A stretch of 31,029 nucleotides of DNA from assembly GCA_964417785.1 (NCBI GenBank), contig CAYQJO010000022.1:1-31029 (forward strand), read 5' to 3'. Source of the DNA: DAOTUL01 sp034437435 (lineage in GTDB: Bacteria > Chloroflexota > Anaerolineae > Aggregatilineales > Phototrophicaceae). The translations under genes were made by a program, and so were the position numbers. The notes below the pieces were generated by a model that saw nothing but the letters and a program-made list of their open reading frames with translations, was not told the DNA's origin and did no database searches. Within the stretch, counting starts at the first letter, position 1, and each line of letters opens with the position of its first letter. This document shows positions 16,268 to 26,300 of the stretch, in pieces.

Positions 16268-19200
16268 CTATCCGCTGACAATGACGGTGAAGCTGCCTGA
16301 GGTTACGCGACCAGTATCGTCCGTTGCACTGATGTCAAAAGCAGTTTCACCCGCTCCCGCACAGAAAATGTAGACTTCAAAAGTCACGCTATCCAACACC
16401 ATTACACCACTCTCAATCGCAACCGCAGGTTGCAGCGACACTGCGCTCGCCTCCGTCAAAATTGCTCCGTCGCTGGCATAAAAGCCCACTGTCACCGGCA
16501 CACTTTCTTCGATAGAACACTCAACAATTGATGGTGGTGAAAGGAAAACTTCATCCTGACCAACCCGCGACTCGAATACAATGATGGTGAAACCGCCAGT
16601 CACAATCCGACCGGCACTATCGGTCACCGCCAGATCAATCCCGTTCTCACCCACACCAACGCAGTTCAGATTGACCTCGAAGCGCGTCCCATCCAGAATG
16701 GACACATAGTTGATGCTGGCGATCTGTGCCTGGATGGATGTCGCCTCTGCCTGACTGATGGTTGCACCATCACTGGCATAAAACTCAACAACCGCCGAAA
16801 CCGTCTCTTCCAGGCCACACTCCACCAGCGACGGCGGTATCAGATACAACTCGACCGGCACCTCCGGTGTAACAACCGGCGTCTCGACCGGCACCTCCGG
16901 CGTCATCTCTGGTGTAACGACTGGCGTCTCAACCGGCGGTTCCGGTGTCACAACAGGCGTCTCGGCTGGCGGTTCCGGTGTGACCACCGGCGTCTCTACC
17001 GTCGGTTCTGGCGTGGGTGTTTCAAGCTGATCGACGATTTCACGGACCACCTCGCTCAGGTCGTCCAGATTGCGTATTTCATCCAGATTGACGTCACTCT
17101 CGTCCAGGATGAACTCGACAAGATCGACCGGATCAATAAAGTCCGGCAGATTATAGTAATCGGCAATGTCGTTGATGTCCGCCATATCTATCGAGTTGAA
17201 GAAAGGTTGTTCATCAATGATTTGCTGGATTTCTTCTTTCGTCAACTGCTGCATCGGCTGCGATTCGGGATCGGACGTCAGCAGCGCCTGCCCAACCGCT
17301 GACTGCATCATCTCGAAACCCTCTATCTGAGGTTTATCGTTTTCAGGATTGTAGCTGATTGATCCGCCACTAAATGAGGTTGTCAGGCTGCGCGTACCAT
17401 TTTCTTCATTCCGAATTTCAACCCGGAGCGCCCCCCGCAAAACATCGGTGGCCCAGGCCCCGGGACGCCGTTTGGCGATCAGCAGCACTTCGCCGCTGGC
17501 ATCCAGGTCAACCTCACTGGTATCACCGCCATCAGCCCGCCAGAACACCACCGCTCCCGGTGCCAGCTTGTACTGCACACCGTTGATCTCCAGGTCAAAT
17601 GCGCGAAGGCCCTCCGGCACGATAATCAGCAGGCCGTTGAGCAGCGAGGCATAGCTGCTGCCATCTGTGACCAAAACCTCCAACGACTGCATCGATACAA
17701 AGTGCGGCACCGTTGGATCACCGATCCGCAACCGGCCCATATCATCCGGTCGACTCAACAACGACGCCAGCACCCAGCCGGTACGCGACGGGTCATCGGG
17801 CAGCTTCACGCGAATCCAGCTTCCGTCCTCTAATAGGGAGACCGCCTCTACCAGTTCACCCGGGTCAAAAGCCGCCAGGATTCTGGCTCCGGCCTGGGGC
17901 AGCGCCCGGATGTTAACGCGCTGGCCCGCGATATTCTCCAACCAGACCTGATCCAATTGTGCCGGGTCGGGCCGCGACAGATTATTAACCGTCAGACCAC
18001 CGAACGCCAGAATCCGCACACCACCCGATTCCGCTGAGAGATTGCCCTGGACACTGACCACTGCAATACTCAAAGGATCGATCATGCCATCATCCAGGAT
18101 ACCGACTTCCAGTGATTCCAGGTTGTCGATGGTCTGCTGTGCCGGTTGGTTCAGTCCCCGCCCGGTATCCACATAAGTCGCGTTGACTTCGCCCTGACCG
18201 GTACACACCTGGTTCAGGCCGACATCGTCGCAGCTTTCGTTCGAGGCCACTACCGCCGCCTTGATAAATGCGGGCTGCACCCCGCCGCTGGAAAACGGCA
18301 CCGAAAGCGGAGGCGCGAATCCATCCAGCATCGGTTCAAATACGGTGCGGAATACGTTAACTTCCGTGCCATCGACCGGTGTACGGAAATGCAGTGCATA
18401 GACCCGTGCATCAACGGTGGTCACATAAACACGTCCGGCGATTTCGACATTATCGACTTTGCCGCTGTAATGCACGCTGTCCCAGGTATGCGACTCGCCC
18501 ACATAGGTCCGCCGTGTGATCTGCATGTCCAACGCGAACTCATCAATCAGACTGCTCATCACGCGGTTGGCGTTGTTGTCGGCCATGCGCCCGACCGCTG
18601 CAAATTGTCCTGATGGTCCAGTCAGCGGCGTGTAAACGGTCCACACACTATCGGGACTTGACAGCCAACTCACCGGCACAGGGTAAGCCAGGTCACGGAC
18701 AAAATCGTAGCGCCATGTCGATTCGCCAGTCTCCGCCAGCGCGACCGCATCGAACACGGTCAGCGTATCGCGCAACACGGGATAGACTTCATCCACGACC
18801 TGCTCGTTATCCGCACGAGCGTTGACGGTAAATACAAATCCGGTGCTGCCATCCGCCGTCTCACGATGGAAGACGAACGCCCGCCCGCGCCAGTTGGTAT
18901 CTTTGGGGAAGCTGTAGCTGGCTTCAAGGGCCTGTACCCCGGCCACCGTGACAAATTGGGCCGGGCCATCCAGCACCCAGCGGTTCTCCCGTTGAATCTC
19001 ACCCAGAATACCGTAAGGCAAATCGCTAAACGGGAAATAGTAAATGTTGATTTCAGCCAGTTCGTTCTCGGCGACCGTCGTCAGACGATTACCAAAATCA
19101 CCGACCATACCCCAATCGACCGGTCGCTGGAAGTTGATGCCCAGGCCCATATCGGTGTAGCCGACATACGCCTCTGACGGAGCCGCGTTGTCCAGCGTGA

Positions 19201-21502
19201 TACGCACTGAGTCAGACCCGACCGTACCGCCAAAGGTCTTCACCACAAAACCCAGGTCATACTGCCCGGACGGTGCCGGTTCATCGCTCCATGTCAATCC
19301 GCCTTCCGGCCAGATATAGGTATTGCCGGCCTCGCCCTTGACGTCGCCGTTACCGGCCACCACGAAGCGGTATGCCTGGAACTCCGCACCCAACGGAATC
19401 TCGGTCGGGGCCAGTGTACCCAATTCACCGGAGCGGCTAATCACCTGCTGGACTCTACCATCGTAGTCGAAAACAACTGCTACTTCGTTCCAATCGCCGC
19501 CACCAGTGCGGTAGCGGCCTTCCAGCGCTACCATTTCCTCAGTCTTGATGAGCAGTTCGTTGTGGCTGTTGATACCGTCATTCACCATCGGCAGATTGAC
19601 CGGCAACCAGTTGAACTCGGACAGATCGATGCCCGATTTCCAGTGATTGACCAGATCGACTGTATCGCCGGTGAAGACTTCAGTCATAATACTGGTTTCC
19701 AACAAACGGATCGTTCGGTCGCCATCCACCACATCGACGGTGAAGTCACCCTCTGCCAGACGATTGCCAATCACTTCCAGCGCTAGTGTCGGCGGGAAGG
19801 CGGTGCTGCTCACCTCCGGGTAGACCTTCGTCACTTTGACCTGGGGCCGCTGCGGCGGGTGGTAGATCAGCACCGAGTCATCCACCTGCCACATACGCGG
19901 TGTGATGGCGCTGTAGTAACTGGCGAGCATCTGCCCCCAGTTGACCAGCGGACTATCCGAGAAATAACCGACGTTAAACTCGGAACTGATTTTGGGGAAA
20001 TAGATATTATAGTAGGAGGTGAAGCGCTCGGCACCCGGCCCGGCACTGCCATAAAGACGCGCTTCTTCCAAAGTCTGGATCACGTCTCGGGCCGCCAGCA
20101 CCAGTTCCGGCTCAGCGGTGTAGGCGATCACCTGCTGCATGAAATGCCCGACATCAACCTTATCGCGCTCGCCCAGGAACTCAGAGAAAGTATAGGTGTT
20201 GGCACGGGCCAGACCCAGCAGCGACGCGAAACGATCCGGGTCCCGGTTGATAATGGTGGCGAACTTCTCCACCGCCTGTATCACCGGGTCGAAGCGGTTC
20301 AAATCGGTGACTGCATGCGACAAAAACGCCGTATCTGGCCCCGGTCGCAGCAGAATATCACGCTGCATGTAGGTATCCACGAGGTCCTGCCCCAGAGTGA
20401 CCATCTCAACCTGCGGATCACGCCTGAGCGTACTGGTCAACAGCGACATATCCAGCGCCGGGTCCACCACAATCTCCGGCGAAGCCAGCGACACATTGAA
20501 GTAATCGGCCATGATGCCGTAGTATTCCACACTGCTCATGATGCAGGCATCGTTGATCAACAGGTCAAACCTGTCGCCGTTGTTGATCGACAACGCCAGA
20601 TCAAACGCGCTGCGAAACTCCGGCAGTGTGATCACGCTGTCGTTGGCGGTATCGTCCTTGATAAGACCGTTCCACCCCCCGCCATGACTGGCAAAAGCTA
20701 TCGCGTAGTGGTCTGCTGGAAAATTCTTCAGCGACCACACCAGAAACTGGGCCAACGACTCGCCAGTGCCGGTGTTGATGTCACCCAGGTCTGTGAGAAA
20801 GTCCGTGTCCATGGTTGGCGGGTATGTGGTGGCCCAATCTCCTGTCACATCCGGACCGATCTCATACAGGCGGGCGGTATTCCAGTTACCATTGGCGTCG
20901 GAATATGCTGGATGCCGGTCCAGCAGCGCCACAATACGCACCGTTTCATCGCTGCCCCCCGCGACCTCGAATTCATCGAAGTCCTTCATGATGGCCGCTT
21001 CCAGATCAGTATCACCACCATAGTAGGCCAGGACAACCCAGTCAGCCCGCTCACGAGGCGCGATCTCCGGGAAGCCAGCGGCACTCAGGCCGGTATCCGA
21101 CACAACATATTCTGGCAGGAATGTATCCAACGTGCTGCGCTGGATGTCCAGGCTGTAGTCACCCTCACTATCGCCATTCGTGACACCAAAACGGGTCGCC
21201 ACGATGGTGTACTCACCGCGTGGCAGACGCAGGGCGTTGATACGTGCATTGTAATCGCCCGGCCCCCGGTCGTCGTTTTCGGCCAGGATGCTGCCGCTTT
21301 CGTCCACCAGAAACAAGAGTGGATCAAGATCACCGCTGGTGGCCGTCAGGTCGATGGTCACGATGGTCGCACTGTCGAGGATCAAAGGCACTTCGACAAA
21401 CGGGCGGTTGTCGTTGATGGTCCCGCCCGGCTGTTCCTGTGCCATCACCACAAAGAAGGTTAACGCCAGGAGTAACCCGGCAATCCAGAGCCGCTTGTAC
21501 AT
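16268..21502 (-). CDS. Giant secreted clostripain-family (C11) protease, multidomain
   Basis: This 1744-residue protein has a signal peptide (1-21, cleavage near VVMA/QE) and a PPC-like beta domain (about 30-122). A C11 clostripain-like domain (about 150-480) has the expected His273 (FASHGGGW) and Cys320 (INDACIMSSVEYY). Beta-rich regions follow, including two segments (about 780-930 and 945-1070) that may be PsbP/Mog1-like. Next come a cysteine module with NQVC (about 1085-1174), an SH3b domain (about 1195-1250), a FecR-like stretch, an acidic region, a Thr-Pro-Glu repeat linker (about 1494-1551), and two tandem C-terminal domains (about 1553-1744). C11 proteases cut after basic residues. 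AGGGG lies 7 bases before the ATG. The upstream gene on the same strand shares its cysteine-SH3 module. No membrane or sorting anchor is seen. Confidence 0.85.
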   Translation of the reverse strand: MYKRLWIAGLLLALTFFVVMAQEQPGGTINDNRPFVEVPLILDSATIVTIDLTATSGDLDPLLFLVDESGSILAENDDRGPGDYNARINALRLPRGEYTIVATRFGVTNGDSEGDYSLDIQRSTLDTFLPEYVVSDTGLSAAGFPEIAPRERADWVVLAYYGGDTDLEAAIMKDFDEFEVAGGSDETVRIVALLDRHPAYSDANGNWNTARLYEIGPDVTGDWATTYPPTMDTDFLTDLGDINTGTGESLAQFLVWSLKNFPADHYAIAFASHGGGWNGLIKDDTANDSVITLPEFRSAFDLALSINNGDRFDLLINDACIMSSVEYYGIMADYFNVSLASPEIVVDPALDMSLLTSTLRRDPQVEMVTLGQDLVDTYMQRDILLRPGPDTAFLSHAVTDLNRFDPVIQAVEKFATIINRDPDRFASLLGLARANTYTFSEFLGERDKVDVGHFMQQVIAYTAEPELVLAARDVIQTLEEARLYGSAGPGAERFTSYYNIYFPKISSEFNVGYFSDSPLVNWGQMLASYYSAITPRMWQVDDSVLIYHPPQRPQVKVTKVYPEVSSTAFPPTLALEVIGNRLAEGDFTVDVVDGDRTIRLLETSIMTEVFTGDTVDLVNHWKSGIDLSEFNWLPVNLPMVNDGINSHNELLIKTEEMVALEGRYRTGGGDWNEVAVVFDYDGRVQQVISRSGELGTLAPTEIPLGAEFQAYRFVVAGNGDVKGEAGNTYIWPEGGLTWSDEPAPSGQYDLGFVVKTFGGTVGSDSVRITLDNAAPSEAYVGYTDMGLGINFQRPVDWGMVGDFGNRLTTVAENELAEINIYYFPFSDLPYGILGEIQRENRWVLDGPAQFVTVAGVQALEASYSFPKDTNWRGRAFVFHRETADGSTGFVFTVNARADNEQVVDEVYPVLRDTLTVFDAVALAETGESTWRYDFVRDLAYPVPVSWLSSPDSVWTVYTPLTGPSGQFAAVGRMADNNANRVMSSLIDEFALDMQITRRTYVGESHTWDSVHYSGKVDNVEIAGRVYVTTVDARVYALHFRTPVDGTEVNVFRTVFEPMLDGFAPPLSVPFSSGGVQPAFIKAAVVASNESCDDVGLNQVCTGQGEVNATYVDTGRGLNQPAQQTIDNLESLEVGILDDGMIDPLSIAVVSVQGNLSAESGGVRILAFGGLTVNNLSRPDPAQLDQVWLENIAGQRVNIRALPQAGARILAAFDPGELVEAVSLLEDGSWIRVKLPDDPSRTGWVLASLLSRPDDMGRLRIGDPTVPHFVSMQSLEVLVTDGSSYASLLNGLLIIVPEGLRAFDLEINGVQYKLAPGAVVFWRADGGDTSEVDLDASGEVLLIAKRRPGAWATDVLRGALRVEIRNEENGTRSLTTSFSGGSISYNPENDKPQIEGFEMMQSAVGQALLTSDPESQPMQQLTKEEIQQIIDEQPFFNSIDMADINDIADYYNLPDFIDPVDLVEFILDESDVNLDEIRNLDDLSEVVREIVDQLETPTPEPTVETPVVTPEPPAETPVVTPEPPVETPVVTPEMTPEVPVETPVVTPEVPVELYLIPPSLVECGLEETVSAVVEFYASDGATISQAEATSIQAQIASINYVSILDGTRFEVNLNCVGVGENGIDLAVTDSAGRIVTGGFTIIVFESRVGQDEVFLSPPSIVECSIEESVPVTVGFYASDGAILTEASAVSLQPAVAIESGVMVLDSVTFEVYIFCAGAGETAFDISATDDTGRVTSGSFTVIVSG
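16851..17023 (-). repeat. Tandem repeat encoding ETPVVTPE linker
   Basis: Four near-identical units encode ETPVVTPE followed by a short Pro-rich spacer. Spacing is 33, 33, 45 and 33 bases; the long unit has four extra residues. It codes for an extended Thr/Pro/Glu linker before the two C-terminal domains of the protease. Repeats of this type often change copy number by slippage. Confidence 0.85.
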
Positions 21503-21534
21503 GTTTGGACCCCTATCGATTTTGCAACAACTTT

Positions 21535-21540
21535 ATCATA
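21535..21540 (-). promoter_or_regulatory. Possible -10 box of the clostripain gene
   Basis: TATGAT on the minus strand lies 32 bases before the protease ATG, in the 88-base gap after the upstream gene. No clear -35 is visible, so the two genes may equally be one transcript. Confidence 0.25.
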
Positions 21541-21590
21541 CCTCACTCACCTTACATCGTGCTGTCATGGAACCGAAATTCATAAGAAAT

Positions 21591-23219
21591 TCATCCAACC
21601 GGCACCGTCACATCACAGTTGAGAATGTACGACAACCGTTGTGACTCAATCCGGTAGGTACCCGGCTGCGCCGTCCAGTAGCCGTAAAAGGTCCGGTACC
21701 AGCGATCTTCAGCGACCTCCACCGGACGTTCGCTGGAAACCCGAATCCGGTCCCGGCTGATGGTAATACGGCCCGGATCAATGCGCGGTGCCGCGAGCGC
21801 CTCCTCATACATCGGCCAGCCACCATCGACAAACTCAATCCGCACCTGCTGACCGGCACGCAGCGGTCCATTGAAGAATTCGCAGGTCTCCATAGAGAGT
21901 CGATTGGTCCTGGGCGGCTGGACCACTTCGACCCCTGGCACCACACCGCAGGCCTCCGTCGATTCGATGTTGGACGCCCGCAACCAGCCGCCAGTACGCA
22001 ACTGCCACCAGACCTCCCCGGCGGATGTCTCCGTGCTGAAGACCGGGTCCACCCGGGTATCGCGTGCCAGATCGCGCAGCACCTCATAGAAGGTCCCCGG
22101 ACCGGCCCACACCGTCACAGCGCGGAGGGTGGTCCGGCGGCACTGCTGGCGCGATAAGATCACCGGGTCGGGTGTGGCGGTGGGTGCGGCCAGCGCCGCC
22201 GCAATAAAATCGGCGATGGCGCTCTCGGTCGCCGGGGACGGTATCTGGACACGATAGGTCAGATTGTTGACCGGTAAACCGGCGAGGTCCACCGGATCGA
22301 ACGGTTCCGCCGCCATTGCGGCACCATCCACGACCCTTACACGGGAGCCTGCCGGGGCATAACCGGACTCGACCACCATCTGCCCATCCAGCAGATTGAA
22401 CGTCATCGTCTCATCAGCCTGAAGAAAGAGCGTCCCACGCAGCCGCAGCCGCACATCGTTCACCGTGACGACCGCCTCGGCTTCAGTCGGTGCTTGCAGC
22501 AGCAGACCGCTCTCCGGCGTTCCGGCGCAGCGTGCATCGTCGCGTCCGGTGGTTACGCTGAAGACCTGGTATGGGCGCAGATAGGGCGTCTCCGGTGTGA
22601 CCCCGTAAAGCGTGTTGATGTCGCCGGTCACGCGCACCACATCCAGCGATACCCATCCGAGCCGGTCGCTTCCGGGCAGGAGTACCCGCAGCCAGCCGCC
22701 TGCCTCCGCACGCCCGTTGGCGATCAGCGTTGCTCGCAGCGGCAGCGTCTCGATGATGTCGCTCTCAATGTCGGGGGCCATCCGCACGTTGAGCGAGCCA
22801 GTCGCTTCAACCGTCACGGTCGGCAGCAGCGGTACCCGATTTTCCAGCGTCACATCCCCGAACGCCAGCAAAGTTAGATTGCGGCCCGGCTGCGACTCCA
22901 GCAGGTTCGCCTGAATCTTCATCGTCATGACACTGAAGACCTCGGCACTGTTAAGCTGCACCGTCGCCAGTTCCTCGATTCCGACCGTATCACCCTGGGC
23001 GGCGAACGTCTCCACCCCCGACGCGATTTCACCGTTGCCGTAGCAGGCTTGATTGCGCTCGGTTTCGCTGCACGCGGCGTTAGCTCGCGCCAGCGCCAGC
23101 AGCACATCCGCCGGACACTCCGCCTGGGCGGACCCGCGTCCGTACACAAAAACGAAAACCAAAAAGAATGCAATGAGATGTCTGACATGCGATTTTTCGC
23201 GTCCGAAAGTTGATTCCAT
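21591..23219 (-). CDS. Secreted SH3/FecR-like protein with NQACYGNG module
   Basis: This 542-residue protein has a signal peptide (1 to about 31, ending GRGSAQA). A module with Cys50, NQAC (Cys59) and YGNG (about 50-127) closely resembles a segment of the neighbouring protease. An SH3b domain (141-198, GSLNVRMAPDIESDIIETLP and GWVSLDVV) follows, then a FecR-like beta region (about 210-310). A second SH3-like segment sits at about 370-440 (VWAGPGTFYEVLRDL and GGWLRASNI). The C-terminal domain has cysteines and ends TYRIESQRLSYILNCDVTVP. The start at 23219 is fixed by GGGAGG 7 bases upstream; the longer open frame is not used. SH3b domains usually bind peptides or cell-wall material, so a surface role is likely. 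The function is not known. Confidence 0.8.
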   Translation of the reverse strand: MESTFGREKSHVRHLIAFFLVFVFVYGRGSAQAECPADVLLALARANAACSETERNQACYGNGEIASGVETFAAQGDTVGIEELATVQLNSAEVFSVMTMKIQANLLESQPGRNLTLLAFGDVTLENRVPLLPTVTVEATGSLNVRMAPDIESDIIETLPLRATLIANGRAEAGGWLRVLLPGSDRLGWVSLDVVRVTGDINTLYGVTPETPYLRPYQVFSVTTGRDDARCAGTPESGLLLQAPTEAEAVVTVNDVRLRLRGTLFLQADETMTFNLLDGQMVVESGYAPAGSRVRVVDGAAMAAEPFDPVDLAGLPVNNLTYRVQIPSPATESAIADFIAAALAAPTATPDPVILSRQQCRRTTLRAVTVWAGPGTFYEVLRDLARDTRVDPVFSTETSAGEVWWQLRTGGWLRASNIESTEACGVVPGVEVVQPPRTNRLSMETCEFFNGPLRAGQQVRIEFVDGGWPMYEEALAAPRIDPGRITISRDRIRVSSERPVEVAEDRWYRTFYGYWTAQPGTYRIESQRLSYILNCDVTVPVG

Positions 23220-23367
23220 TTTGAAGCCTCCCACATCACGATTACTGCCAATATAGCACAGCCGCACACAGCGCATATCAGCCGTATAGGGCGCATAGGG
23301 GAAAGGTTTGAAGCACAGAAAGGCCATCACCCTTATAATGGAATTGCATATCCAGCGAGGCAAATCT
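23220..23367. promoter_or_regulatory. Divergent intergenic region between the two secreted-protein units
   Basis: These 148 bases must hold promoters for both divergent units. TATAAT, a perfect -10 hexamer, is at 23334-23339 on the plus strand, 28 bases before the propeller gene ATG. TTGAAG (23308-23313) is upstream but 20 bases away, longer than ideal. On the minus strand, TATATT (23255-23250) is a possible -10. The ribosome sites CCTCCC (23227-23232, minus) and GCGAGG (23355-23360, plus) decide both starts. Confidence 0.55.
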
Positions 23368-26300
23368 ATGAAACACCTCTACCTCTTGTTTCTGGCCGCG
23401 TTGATTACCGTCGGCTTCGCGCTGGCCCAGTCCGGCAGTGAGGATTCGTTCATCCCGGTGCAGCAAATCGGTCAGCAGCAGCCACGCGGCATCAGCTATG
23501 ACCCACACTTCGACCGGATCGCGATGGTCGATCCACTGGGGCAGCTTGTCCTGGCGGACGCCGCCGACTTCCAGACACAGCATGTCCTGCACGAGAGCGG
23601 ACTCTACAACGCCTACCGCTTCAGTGCGGATGGACGCTGGCTGGCCCTGGCAATCGACAATCGCGTCGAGATATGGGACACGGCCAGCGGCACTCTGAGC
23701 GTGGATTTTGAGCCGAACGGTTCACTGCGAGCAGAAGGGCCGCTTTTTTTCTCCGAGGACGGGCTGATACTGTCCTTCAACACCCAGGTTCGCGCCCCGC
23801 GTGAACTCCGCCGCAGTGAAAACGACACGGTCAATCTGCCCTGGTTGTGGGACATCGCCGCCGCTCGCCGCGAGCGCAGCGCCAGCCTGCCCAACCGGGT
23901 CCGCGCTCTGCCCTTCTTCGATCTGCGCAACGGTTTTGTTTACGGTCCCAACGGTGTGACCATCGCCGGACTGCCGGAGCGGCTCCAGGTGCAGCGGATC
24001 GGCGAGCGCATCGAAACACTGGGTTTCATCCCGTCACCACGTTTCGAGCCGGACCCGATCACCGTCTGGTTTAGCGGCAATCAAATCTATGTGCAGCCGG
24101 TCAACACGCACACCCTCTACCAGATCGACACGGTTGAAGGTGATTTCCTGGAACTCCCGCTCAACATCGGCCACCGTGAAGGGGGTTTCGACCGCTTCTC
24201 CGATCTTGTATTTGGCGACGTATCGCGCATCATCGGTCCCATGCGTGACCAGGCCGGGGTGCCGCTGCTGGCGATGCTGCTCGGTGATCGCTACCGCGAC
24301 GCCTACCAGTACCACCCGCTGACGGTAACGCTCATCGACTTCCTGGTGCCGGTCACACCGATGGCAGAATCAACGCATGTACTGCTCTATGTCTTCGACG
24401 AAGAGACCGAGACCGGCCAATTCATCCTGACTCGCCCCGATGGCATCAGCGGCATGATTATGCACCCCGACGGACGTCATCTGACGGTGCGCTACAGCAC
24501 ACGTATCGACAGCTTTAACCTGGAAACCGGCCATATTGTGCAGAGCTATCACCCCTCTAGCATCACCAACAATCTGATCGCCTACAACGCCGACGGCAGC
24601 ACCCTGCTCAATGGGTTCGAGATTTTCGACACTGAAACCGCCGCCAGCCTCTACGATAACCCGCACTTTAACAACGGCTTCGATCAGGTCTACTTCGCCA
24701 GTGACAGCGAAAGCGTCATCACAATTGACGGCGACGACTGGCGCAAGTGGGACATTGACAGCGGCAGCGTGATCCGGCACGAAAAGCTGATTCTGCGCGG
24801 CAGCATCATCGACCGAACCGATGACGCCCACCGCTTTCTCACCAACCTGGACGGCTTCGGCGCGGAGATCGCGGAAGTCGGCATGGACGACCGCCGGACA
24901 GTGTACTTCGAGATGCTGCCCGACCGGGTGATCGAGAACGTCTTCCCCAGCCCGGATTGGATGCACTATCTGGTCGTCTACAGCGGCAACGCCGTCACGC
25001 TTTACAGTATCGACCAGGGCAAACTGTGGTTTATCACCGGGGACGATCTGCCCGACACCGGCGCACGCCGCTATGGCTGGATCGACAACCAGACCGCTTA
25101 TGCCTACGGCGAACGCGGCTCCGGCGCAACCGAGCGTATCTACGGTGTGGAATACGACGGTTCCGGCCTGCCGACCTGCCTGATCGACGCCTTCCCGCAA
25201 CACTATGACCAGTGGCTCGGAATCTGGGAGTATTACCGCGAGACCCACGCACCCGATACCTTCACCCGGTTGGCGCTGCGCCTGTGCGATAGTCTACCCG
25301 GCACCGAACAGACCGTTTACGACATTCTATCGCCCACACCGCGCCCGACCCGCGCCCCCATCACCGCCACACCGTCGGGCATCGCCGGGGTGCCGGCCTG
25401 CCTGACCAACCGCTTCCCCGATCAGGCCCAGGAATACGCCGCCATCTGGCGCGATCTCATCGCCGGTATGGAGCCAGAACGGGTGGACGAACTGGAAACG
25501 CTGGTATGCGAAGGTCTCAGCGGTGAGGGTTCCATCAGCGAAGAAGTGCGCGAAATCCTGACTGGCGTCCAGGTCATGACCATCGACGTCGAAAGCGGAC
25601 GGCGGGCCTTTGGTGGGTTCATCCCGCCGCGAGAGACGACACCCGGTCTGGCCTACAGCCTGGTCGTTGATGAGTTTCAGCGCCAGTTTGGACGAGCGCC
25701 GGAGCCAGGAATTCTCAGCCCGGATGGTCGCTATCTGATCGACCGTACCAACGCCGGCCATCTGGTGATCTACCGGCTGAACAAACCCTATACAACCATC
25801 GTCAGCGAAGCGACCGCCACCGCCGCCGGTGACCAACCGGAGCAGGTGCGCCGTATCGCCCTGCGTCCAACCGTCACCCAGGGCTTTGAGGTCGCCGGTC
25901 CACCGCGCCCCACACTGACACCAACCGTCACCCCGACCGACATACCCCGTCCCCAGGCAACAATGGCGCAATCAGACTACGGCGTGGTCGAGGACTTCTG
26001 TGACCGCGATGCTGTGCTGTTCACACTCGACAACCCGCCTGCCGATTTCGCCGCCGCTGGCACCTTGCTGGTCCGCCACAATTTGATCGATACACCGCCG
26101 CTGGTCGGTCGGCTGGCGGTTGAAACAGGCGTCCTGACTCTGGACGAGAATCTGCCTAACTGCGACAACCTCGGCTGCACCTATTCCTTTGACCGGCGCT
26201 GGATTCTGTACCCGCTCGACAGCCTTGTGTTATCGCAGCCCGATGGCAGCAACCGGCGTGAGTTGTTCCCTGGCGGCCAATACTGGCCCAACCGCGCCGA

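Noticed and set aside
19859..21463. 534-codon plus-strand open frame opposite the protease domain
   Set aside because: The opposite strand encodes the signal peptide and the His273/Cys320 active site in an unbroken frame. The antisense product has no recognisable motif and no good ribosome site.
21590..21620. Repeated AAATTCAT near the end of the SH3/FecR-like gene
   Set aside because: It is only a short direct repeat, with no hairpin or T-run, so I do not call it a terminator or mobile-element end.
23220..23367. Upstream extensions of the SH3/FecR-like gene and the propeller gene that overlap each other
   Set aside because: Signal peptides and good ribosome sites fix starts at 23219 and 23368, so the extensions are not needed.
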